Part shown: piece after piece, positions 43,700-50,772 of the stretch
Position numbering within the stretch: position 1 is the stretch's first letter
How the letters are laid out: each line of letters starts with the position of its first letter
NCBI GenBank assembly: GCA_021781745.1
Contig: JAJXWH010000026.1
Coordinates: 1 to 64,000 of the forward strand
Direction of reading: 5' to 3'
DNA length: 64,000 nucleotides
Source of the DNA: Bacillota bacterium
GTDB taxonomy: Bacteria; Bacillota; Clostridia; Clostridiales; Clostridiaceae
Translations under genes and position numbers: made by a program
Notes under the pieces: generated by a model
The model's input: only the letters and a program-made list of their open reading frames with translations
The model's database searches: none
Told to the model about the DNA's origin: nothing

Positions 43700-44161
43700 A
43701 TGACTATTGTAAAAAATATTTACAACACTTTTATTCATAATAAAAACTATAGAAGTCTTATAAGATTTTGTTGTGTTGGGTGCTTAAATACTATGTTTGA
43801 CTTTGGAGTATTTTCCTTACTAAATAGTTTCTTTGGTATTAACTATGTTATAAGTCAAGTAGCCTCATATTCTAGTGGTACTTTAAATAGCTATCTCTGT
43901 AACAAGTTTTGGACGTTCAATGATACAAAAACAAATAAAAAAACAACAAAGGAAATTATTCAATTTATTGTTGTTAATTCAGCTTCATTGGGTGTAAGTT
44001 TAATTGGCTTAAGTATATTAATGAAAGATAATTCTATAAATCCGTTTATATCCAAAATTGCTGCAATGATACTAGCTCAAATAGTTAATTTTTTAGGCTA
44101 TAGATTTTGGGTATTTGGGAAATCTACAAAACTAGAGTCTTGTACTAGTAATTTATTATAA
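43700..44161 (+). CDS. GtrA-family membrane protein (lipid-linked sugar flippase)
   Basis: A 153-residue protein with four membrane helices and the GtrA pattern: LIRFCCVGCLNTMFDFGVFS at helix 1, SYSSGTLNSYLCNKFWTF after helix 2 and AQIVNFLGYRFWVF at the end. GtrA-type proteins are thought to flip undecaprenyl-phosphate sugars across the membrane. Downstream on the same strand are a GT39-type transferase and a GT2 polyprenyl-phosphate glycosyltransferase, so the three form a donor-making, flipping and transferring set. ATG 43700 follows GAGGAG. Confidence 0.88.
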   Translation: MTIVKNIYNTFIHNKNYRSLIRFCCVGCLNTMFDFGVFSLLNSFFGINYVISQVASYSSGTLNSYLCNKFWTFNDTKTNKKTTKEIIQFIVVNSASLGVSLIGLSILMKDNSINPFISKIAAMILAQIVNFLGYRFWVFGKSTKLESCTSNLL

Positions 44162-44295
44162 GCCTCACTTGATTTTTCTAATACTTTAATATAATTTTAT
44201 TGTTAATTTATCAAAAGATAGAATAAATCTCACGGCTAAAGAGAACTATTTTCTTATATTCAAGCTGTAGAACATAAATTTAGGAGGAAGTAATT

Positions 44296-46374
44296 GTGAC
44301 AAAAAAATTAAAACATACTAAAGAAAACTTCGGAATAGGAATAATTTTATTGTTATCTATAGTATTAAACTTTGCAAATTTAGGCATAGAAGGAAATGCT
44401 AATACTTATTACTCAGCAGGGGTAAAAAGTATGATGATGAATGTTAAAAATTTCTTTTTTGTATCTTCAGACCCTTCTGGGTTTGTAACTATCGATAAAC
44501 CACCTGTGGGATTTTGGCTTCAAACTATATCTGCAAAAATATTTGGCTTTAGCGGATGGAGTGTTATACTTCCACAGGCACTTGCTGGAGTAATTTCTGT
44601 ATGGCTAATTTATTATATTGTAAAGAGATCTTTTGGAACTTTAGCTGCATTCGTTGCGGCATTATGCCTTGCTACAACTCCTATTTTTGTAGCAGCAAGC
44701 AGAAATAATACAATTGATAACCTACTTGTTTTATCTTTATTACTTGCATGTGCAGCTATTTCTCGAGGCGCTGAAGATGGTAAATTCAAATATCTCATAT
44801 TAAGTCTAATATTAGTAGGTATTGGTTTTAATATTAAAATGGTTGAGGCCTATATGCTAGCCCCAGCAATATTTATAACATATTTTCTCTCATCTGCAAT
44901 ACCTTATAAAACAAAATTTAAACATCTCTTTGCAGGTGGAATAATTCTTCTTGTAGTATCACTATCTTGGGCGTTAATTGTAGATTTAGTACCAGCAAAC
45001 GATAGACCTTTTATTGGCAGCAGTACCGATAATTCGGTTATGGAGTTAATTATAGGGCATAACGGTTTAGAGAGAATAGGTCTTGGTGGAAGAAATGCTA
45101 ATAGAGGAGTTAATCAGTCACAAAAATCAGAAAATCAGGATCAATCATTACCAAACCAAGAAGATGGATCACAATATCAAAGCCGTGCACCACAAAACCA
45201 AGATGGTGGATTACAAGATAAAATGCCAGCAGGTAGAAACGGTATGGGTTACAATTCAAAAACCGGTATTACGAGATTATTTACTTATAACAATTTGTCA
45301 GATCAAATATCTTGGCTTTTACCATTTGCTATAATCGGAGCTATAATTGTAGCAATAGAAGAAAAAATTAGATTATCAAACTTTGATAATAAAAAAAGGA
45401 TATCATTACTATTATGGGTTACATGGTTATTGCCTGAATTTATATACTTTAGTTTTTCAAAAAATGTGACTCATACGTATTATTTGACAACTATGGCACC
45501 TTCTATTGCTGCTCTGACTGGAATTGGGCTGTCAACTATGTGGAAGCTTTATAATGAGGAGAATTCAAAAAAATGGTTTTTACCAGCAGCATTTATTGTA
45601 AATGGTCTTGTAGAAATACTTATTCTATCTCCTAATTATAAAACTTCAAATGGGTATAGAATTACACTTATAACAACAGGAATTTTGTGCATAGCTGCAT
45701 CTATAGCATTAATTATAAATGCTATCATGAAAAGAAAAAATTCTATCCAGACAGAAAGAACATTAAGTAGAAAATTAAACATAATATTTACTATCATCGC
45801 TTTCATTGGTATTTTAACTGCTCCTGTCGTTTGGTCATCTACTACTCTATTTTACCCAATGAATGGCAGTAGTCCTGCTGCTGGCTTAGAACTTGCATCT
45901 GGCCGCCAAAATCGAAATTTTAATGACAGCAGTAATACAAAGCTTATACAATTTTTAGAGAAAAACAAACAAAATGAAAAATACCTTGCTGCAGTCCCTT
46001 CTGCAATGACTTATGCATCTGATTTAATACTTAAAACTGGTGAGCCTGTCATGACTATTGGTGGATTCAGCGGATCAGATCAAATAATCTCACTAGAAGA
46101 ATTTAGGCAATTAGTTGCTGATGGTTCTATAAGATATGCGCTAGTTAGTAGTCAAGGTCGGATGGGAGGAGGCTTTAGTGGATTTAATTCAAACAGTCAA
46201 ATTACAAAATGGATTACAGAAAATGGAAAGCTAGTACCAGACAGTGACTGGAAGGATTCAACCTCTTCAGATACACAAGACAATAATAAAAGATTTGGTG
46301 GCTTTGGTGGTGAAGCAGGTTCGGCTAAACTATACGATTTAAGCGGACAATTTAAAACTTCATCCATAAATTAA
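44296..46374 (+). CDS. GT39/ArnT-like membrane glycosyltransferase (YkcB-like)
   Basis: A 692-residue protein with about 12 membrane helices, related to protein O-mannosyltransferases, ArnT and B. subtilis YkcB. The first external loop has DPSGFVTIDKPPVGFWLQ, where the acidic residues bind the polyprenyl-phosphate sugar. A Gln/Asn/Gly-rich low-complexity loop spans about 258-320, and the C-terminal external domain is also Gly/Asn-rich (GGGFSGFNSNSQ), both features of YkcB relatives. It would transfer a sugar from undecaprenyl phosphate to a wall polymer or protein outside the cell. Start GTG 44296 follows GGAGGAAG. It lies between gtrA and the GT2 gene in one operon. Confidence 0.85.
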   Translation: MTKKLKHTKENFGIGIILLLSIVLNFANLGIEGNANTYYSAGVKSMMMNVKNFFFVSSDPSGFVTIDKPPVGFWLQTISAKIFGFSGWSVILPQALAGVISVWLIYYIVKRSFGTLAAFVAALCLATTPIFVAASRNNTIDNLLVLSLLLACAAISRGAEDGKFKYLILSLILVGIGFNIKMVEAYMLAPAIFITYFLSSAIPYKTKFKHLFAGGIILLVVSLSWALIVDLVPANDRPFIGSSTDNSVMELIIGHNGLERIGLGGRNANRGVNQSQKSENQDQSLPNQEDGSQYQSRAPQNQDGGLQDKMPAGRNGMGYNSKTGITRLFTYNNLSDQISWLLPFAIIGAIIVAIEEKIRLSNFDNKKRISLLLWVTWLLPEFIYFSFSKNVTHTYYLTTMAPSIAALTGIGLSTMWKLYNEENSKKWFLPAAFIVNGLVEILILSPNYKTSNGYRITLITTGILCIAASIALIINAIMKRKNSIQTERTLSRKLNIIFTIIAFIGILTAPVVWSSTTLFYPMNGSSPAAGLELASGRQNRNFNDSSNTKLIQFLEKNKQNEKYLAAVPSAMTYASDLILKTGEPVMTIGGFSGSDQIISLEEFRQLVADGSIRYALVSSQGRMGGGFSGFNSNSQITKWITENGKLVPDSDWKDSTSSDTQDNNKRFGGFGGEAGSAKLYDLSGQFKTSSIN

Positions 46375-46444
46375 TGAAGTTCAATAGAAACATTGAAATA
46401 TCTGGAAACATAAAAATATTGCATTTTCAATTGGAGGCAATTTT

Positions 46445-47413
46445 ATGAATGATACATTATACCTAGTAATTCCTTGTTATAATGAAGAAGAGGTTTTACA
46501 TGAGACAGCTAAAAGATTAATAAAAAAAATTACTACTCTGATGTTGAATGAAATCATTTCTAAAGATAGTAAAATCCTTTTTGTTAATGATGGTTCAAAA
46601 GATACAACTTGGAATATAATAGAAGAACTCCATAGTCAAAATAACATATTTTCTGGTGTTAATCTTTCTAGAAATAGAGGGCATCAAAATGCATTACTTG
46701 CTGGACTTATGACTGCTAAAGAATTTGCAGATATGACCATATCTCTAGATGCAGATTTACAAGACGATGTGGATGTTATAGATAAATTTGTAGAACAATA
46801 CTATGACGGAAGTGATATTGTTTATGGAGTAAGATCTTCAAGAGAAACAGATACAGTTTTTAAAAGAACAACAGCCCTTGCATTTTATAAATTAATGAAT
46901 AAACTTGGTGTTGATTCTATTTATAATCATGCTGACTATCGTCTTATGAGTAAACGTGCTTTAGAAGGTTTAAGTCAATTTACAGAAGTTAATTTATTTC
47001 TTAGAGGTATGGTACCTTTAATAGGATACAAATCTTCTATTGTAGAATATGAACGTCATGAACGATTTGCTGGAGAATCTAAATATCCATTTAAAAAAAT
47101 GCTTGCTTTTGCTTTAGATGGTATTACGTCTCTAAGCATCAAGCCTATAAGAATAATTACGTTTTTTGGATTTTTCATAGTCCTCTTTAGTTTCATAGCT
47201 TTAAGCTACACTTTTATAGTTAAATTTTTCGGAGAAACTGTACACGGCTGGACTTCTCTAGCTCTTTCAATTTGGCTTCTTGGAGGAATTCAACTTTTAT
47301 CCCTTGGTGTTATCGGCGAATATATTGGTAAGATATACAATGAAACTAAGCAAAGACCAAGATTTATTATTTCTGATAAATTAATTACTATAGATAAACA
47401 ACATGTAAACTAG
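46445..47413 (+). CDS. GT2 polyprenyl-phosphate glycosyltransferase (YkcC/GtrB-like)
   Basis: A 322-residue glycosyltransferase. The GT-A domain (about 1-225) has YLVIPCYNEEEVL, FVNDGSKDTTW and SLDADLQDD (the DxD metal site), then HADYRLMSKRAL. Two C-terminal helices (about 235-300) anchor it in the membrane, and GVIGEYIGKIYNETKQRPRF is the family end motif. It should make undecaprenyl-phosphate sugar for the GtrA and GT39 proteins. The last eight or so codons (from about 47389, DKQHVN-stop) lie inside dispersed repeat copy 2, so the natural C-terminus was probably replaced by the repeat. ATG 46445 follows GGAGG. Confidence 0.9.
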   Translation: MNDTLYLVIPCYNEEEVLHETAKRLIKKITTLMLNEIISKDSKILFVNDGSKDTTWNIIEELHSQNNIFSGVNLSRNRGHQNALLAGLMTAKEFADMTISLDADLQDDVDVIDKFVEQYYDGSDIVYGVRSSRETDTVFKRTTALAFYKLMNKLGVDSIYNHADYRLMSKRALEGLSQFTEVNLFLRGMVPLIGYKSSIVEYERHERFAGESKYPFKKMLAFALDGITSLSIKPIRIITFFGFFIVLFSFIALSYTFIVKFFGETVHGWTSLALSIWLLGGIQLLSLGVIGEYIGKIYNETKQRPRFIISDKLITIDKQHVN

Positions 47414-47566
47414 ACTTATGTGGTAGCTTACCGAAATAATAAATATTTTTGTTACGAAAAACTATGAAAATATTTATTATTTCTAGTTAAGATATCCACA
47501 TGAAGATTTAGTAAATATGTAAGTATATTCATATAATAAGTTCAATTATAATGTTGGATATCTATA
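47389..47566. repeat. Dispersed palindromic repeat, copy 2
   Basis: Same 178-base unit as 20330-20507, same orientation on the plus strand, eight substitutions and no indel. It begins inside the last codons of the GT2 gene and supplies its stop codon. The nested stem (AATAATAAATAT with ATATTTATTATT, flanked by ATGTGG with CCACAT) is kept. The 47567-47663 stretch after it shows nothing I can identify. Confidence 0.85.
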
Positions 47567-47663
47567 TAGACATCCAAAAAAAGAATTAGTCTTTGACCAT
47601 ACATAACTAGCTAAATGGAATGAATTTGGTGTTTCAATTGCTATAACTTAATATCTTTTATAA

Positions 47664-47714
47664 AAATGCACCTCAAAGTATTAGATTCTTATCTCTAACA
47701 CTTGAGGTGCATTT
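47664..47714 (-). terminator. Terminator of the amino-acid permease
   Basis: AAATGCACCTCAA (47664-47676) and TTGAGGTGCATTT (47702-47714), with a further TTAGA/TCTAA pairing inside, form a long hairpin just past the stop at 47722. A TTTTTAT tail follows on the minus strand. Confidence 0.85.
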
Positions 47715-47721
47715 CATTATC

Positions 47722-49104
47722 TTATGCTAAATTTCTTTCGCCATCTTCTTGATTATTCTTTTTTGATTTTGATACCATGTGAATCACCCAAAGTATTATA
47801 AACCATACAGGTGTTACAAATAAGGCAATACGAGTTTCATTATTAAGTGCTAATGTAACAATAACAAAAGCTAAAAATACTAAAATTATATAGTTCATAA
47901 TTGGATAAAGGGGCATTTTGAATTTGCTCTTAGCCGCAAGTTCAGGATTAGCTTTGCGATATTTTAAATGACAGATAACTATAATTGCCCAAATGAAAAT
48001 AAAGCAAAATGTTGATATACTTGTAATTAATACAAATACGCCTTCTGGCATAATATAGTTTAGTATAACTGAAATTAATATTACAATCGCTGAAAATATT
48101 GTAGCATTAGAAGGTACTTGACTAAATGTTAATTTTTTCATTGACTGTGGTGCATTATCTTCTTTAGCAAGAGAGTAAACCATACGGCTTGTGCTGAAGA
48201 TACCGCTGTTACAGGCAGATGCTGCTGATGTTAGTACAACAAAGTTTACAATACTTGCAGCTGCTGTGATTCCCACTGCAGAAAACACCTGTACAAATGG
48301 ACTTTTATCTGGACTAATTGAAGTCCATGGGTATATACTCATAATAACAAAAAGTGCTCCAACATAGAAAATAATAATTCTAATTGGGATATTGTTAATA
48401 GCCTTTGGAATAACATGCTCTGGGTTTTCAGTTTCACCAGCTGTAAGTCCAACTAATTCTATTCCAGTGAAAGCAAATACGACCATTTGGAAGGAAAGTA
48501 TAAATCCATTAACTCCATTTGGGAACAAGCCCCCATGACTCCAAAGGTTTGCAAAACTTGATGGACCAGCATCCGTAGAAAATCCTTTAATAATCATAAA
48601 CGTACCAATTATAATAAGTGCTAAAATTGCAACAACTTTAATTAATGCAAACCAGAATTCCATCTCACCAAATAACTTTACAGCAGTAAGGTTCATAATT
48701 AGTAAGATTACAAGAATTATAAGGCTTGGCACCCATCTGGCTATATTCGGGAACCAGTACTGTATATAAAGCCCAGCAGCAGTTACATCAGCCATAGCAA
48801 GTGAAATCCAGCAAAACCAATAGGTCCATCCAGTAATAAATGCTGCCCTTTCTCCTAGATAATCATATACAAAGTCTACAAAGGAATGATAATTCAAATT
48901 AGAAAGTAATAATTCCCCAAGAGCACGCATAATGAAAAAACAAATTACTCCAGTTATCATATACGCAAATAAAATTGATGGACCAGCCAAGTGAATGGAT
49001 CTTCCTGAACCGAGGAATAATCCAGTACCAATTGCACCTCCAATTGCAAGTAATTGGACATGACGATTCTTTAGTCCTCTCGATAAATTTTGATTTTCTG
49101 TCAT
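47722..49104 (-). CDS. APC-family amino-acid permease (CycA/AapA-like), glycine-responsive
   Basis: A 460-residue permease with 12 helices of the amino-acid transporter family. LLAIGGAIGTGLFLGSG in helix 1 and FTGIELVGLTAGETENPEHVIPKAIN in helix 6 and after are family hallmarks. By sequence it falls near CycA/YifK-type carriers for glycine, D-alanine, D-serine or similar. A tandem glycine riboswitch 340 bases upstream (49445-49680) points to glycine as a substrate or a related signal. Between them are a 9-codon leader reading frame and two hairpins. ATG 49104 follows AAGGCGG. Confidence 0.9.
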   Translation of the reverse strand: MTENQNLSRGLKNRHVQLLAIGGAIGTGLFLGSGRSIHLAGPSILFAYMITGVICFFIMRALGELLLSNLNYHSFVDFVYDYLGERAAFITGWTYWFCWISLAMADVTAAGLYIQYWFPNIARWVPSLIILVILLIMNLTAVKLFGEMEFWFALIKVVAILALIIIGTFMIIKGFSTDAGPSSFANLWSHGGLFPNGVNGFILSFQMVVFAFTGIELVGLTAGETENPEHVIPKAINNIPIRIIIFYVGALFVIMSIYPWTSISPDKSPFVQVFSAVGITAAASIVNFVVLTSAASACNSGIFSTSRMVYSLAKEDNAPQSMKKLTFSQVPSNATIFSAIVILISVILNYIMPEGVFVLITSISTFCFIFIWAIIVICHLKYRKANPELAAKSKFKMPLYPIMNYIILVFLAFVIVTLALNNETRIALFVTPVWFIILWVIHMVSKSKKNNQEDGERNLA

Positions 49105-49276
49105 ATATCTTCCGCCTTTCTGAATGGTGCTGTTTTTTTATCTGTGTTACAGCAGTCACAATTTTCTAGAGTTAAATATTTAAGAATTATAATTGTTTTG
49201 GATCATCCTAGACATAAGATTAGGTAATTTAAGCTCTGATTGGCAAAACTAATATTTAGAGCTTTTAATTATCCTA

Positions 49277-49306
49277 CTATAAAATTGATTTGGTGAATTG
49301 AGCCAT
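49277..49306 (-). CDS. Possible 9-aa leader peptide before the permease
   Basis: ATG 49306 with a strong GGAGGG site five bases upstream, reading MAQFTKSIL and a stop. It lies in the permease leader between the glycine riboswitch and the coding region. A hairpin (GGATAATT..AAGCTCT with AGAGCTT..AATTACC, about 49218-49276) follows it, and another (AAAAGG/CCTTTT) precedes it. It may be translated as part of an expression platform, or it may be chance. Confidence 0.4.
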   Translation of the reverse strand: MAQFTKSIL

Positions 49307-49444
49307 TTAATCCCTCCATATTAGTCAAAAGGCATGTACTAAAACCCTTTTACTATGTAATTATTTTGTGATTGGAGATACAAATGGGAATAGATAAGAT
49401 ATATTTGAAGTAATTGATACTATATTACTTTTATTAGATATGTT

Positions 49445-49680
49445 ACCTTTCCCCTGTCCTTTTACCTGAAAGTTTCGCATTTACGCTTTCTCCTTCGGTG
49501 CTCTAATTTGACACATGAAAAAAATAATAGACCACATATCTGAATACTAGTTTATTATTTTTATTGTGTTTTTGAGTCTCTCCAAGGGTTCATCCAATAG
49601 CGGTCATCTCTAATTTACTTAGGTACCTGAAAGATTTACTTCTTCGGTGTATGCTTATATACATAACTCTCCCGCTATCT
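49445..49680 (-). promoter_or_regulatory. Tandem glycine riboswitch
   Basis: Read on the minus strand, aptamer 1 (about 49680-49590) has P1 GATAGCGG/CCGCTATT, GGGAGAG, CACCGAAGAAG and CTTTCAGGTACC. Aptamer 2 (about 49583-49445) has TTGGAGAGACTC, GCACCGAAGGAGAAA, CTTTCAGGTAAAAGGACAGG and a CCCT/AGGG closing pair. The two are joined by a short linker. These are the conserved cores of the gcvT-type glycine riboswitch. Aptamer 2 carries an unusually long AT-rich hairpin (about 49511-49570) after GAGACTC. It controls the permease downstream. Confidence 0.92.
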
Positions 49681-49862
49681 TCATCTGAAATATTAATTTT
49701 ATTATTAAAATATTAAATTTTACCGTTATATATTAATACATATCTGACAAAGTTGCAATATTTTTTTCATTTTAATTTAAATTTGATATCATTTCATCAC
49801 AATTTACAAAAATATAACTTACAATATTATGCCTCTCTCTAAATCTCCATAAAGCATAATAA

Positions 49863-49893
49863 CCTACGACATAACATTTTATATTGTCGTAGG
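49863..49893 (-). terminator. Terminator of the DUF2339-DUF3999 operon
   Basis: CCTACGACA (49863-49871) and TGTCGTAGG (49885-49893) form a perfect 9-bp stem. It is followed on the minus strand by TTATTATG and lies 19 bases past the stop at 49912. Confidence 0.8.
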
Positions 49894-49911
49894 TCTTATT
49901 AAAATTTCCAA

Positions 49912-50772
49912 CTACTTTTTCAGTTTCAAAAATACTATTATTCCCATAACTACTGAAATTACTGATATAGTTATGTTAAAAATTAACCTATAATCATTTT
50001 GGGGTTTGATTGAAGTAATCGAAGACTCACCCTTAATTTCTCTTATATCTAAAACATCATATCCTTCTTTAAGAATTAATTCTTTATAATTAGAGATATC
50101 ATAGTTTTTCGGAGTATGAATTTCATCATTTCCAAATTTCAATGTATATTCATCTGATTTTGAGCCATCAAAGACCAGTTCATCAGCAATATACTTTGCC
50201 TCTATTTCTCGAACTGTTATAGGTTTATCGTCTTTATTATCTATAACAATTTCTGCAATATCACCTGTGACTTTGTATGAATTCAATGGTATTGTTAAAT
50301 CACTATTGGCTGCATTTTCAAAATTCAAATTATAAAGAATCTTGGAGGTTCCGCCATCAAAAGTAACATTTCTTTTAAAAATGTCATCTGTTTTCAATGT
50401 AATACTGCTTAGTTTCAAATTCTTTAGTCCTTGAATTTTTAAAACTGTGGTATTTCCCCTCTCCTCCCCGGAGAATTCTGGAGAAATGGAATTTACAAAA
50501 TACTCTTTTTTATAGTTGGTTTTTGATCCGACTTCACTTTCTAAAAAACTATTTATAAAGTAAGGTACAGGTTCATTATCTTTATCATAAAGTTCTATAT
50601 CTGCCATATCTTTTCTTACTTTGTTATAAACTTCTGGAGTCAGCCTTACAGCTTTATACTTATGACTACCTTTGCTTTCAATGCTTGCATTATATGAATA
50701 GTTAATTGCGTATACAGATGTGCTATAGAAAATTGTAAAAATGATCAAACTAGCCATTAGTTTTTTCATCAT
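49912..50772 (-). CDS. DUF3999-like exported membrane-anchored protein
   Basis: A 286-residue protein with a signal peptide (1-22), a beta-rich external region and one C-terminal membrane helix (about 262-283) ending in KKLKK. The region INYSYNASIESKGSHKYKAV, then RLTPEVYNKVRKDMADIELYDKDNEPVPY resembles DUF3999, which is usually encoded next to DUF2339 proteins, as here. Function unknown. The start ATG overlaps the end of the DUF2339 gene by 23 bases, so the two are translationally coupled and probably act together in the envelope. Confidence 0.8.
   Translation of the reverse strand: MMKKLMASLIIFTIFYSTSVYAINYSYNASIESKGSHKYKAVRLTPEVYNKVRKDMADIELYDKDNEPVPYFINSFLESEVGSKTNYKKEYFVNSISPEFSGEERGNTTVLKIQGLKNLKLSSITLKTDDIFKRNVTFDGGTSKILYNLNFENAANSDLTIPLNSYKVTGDIAEIVIDNKDDKPITVREIEAKYIADELVFDGSKSDEYTLKFGNDEIHTPKNYDISNYKELILKEGYDVLDIREIKGESSITSIKPQNDYRLIFNITISVISVVMGIIVFLKLKK

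Noticed and set aside
47567..47663. Possible gene remnant after repeat copy 2
   Set aside because: One frame gives a short peptide with a stop in the middle and no resemblance to a family I know. It cannot be supported.
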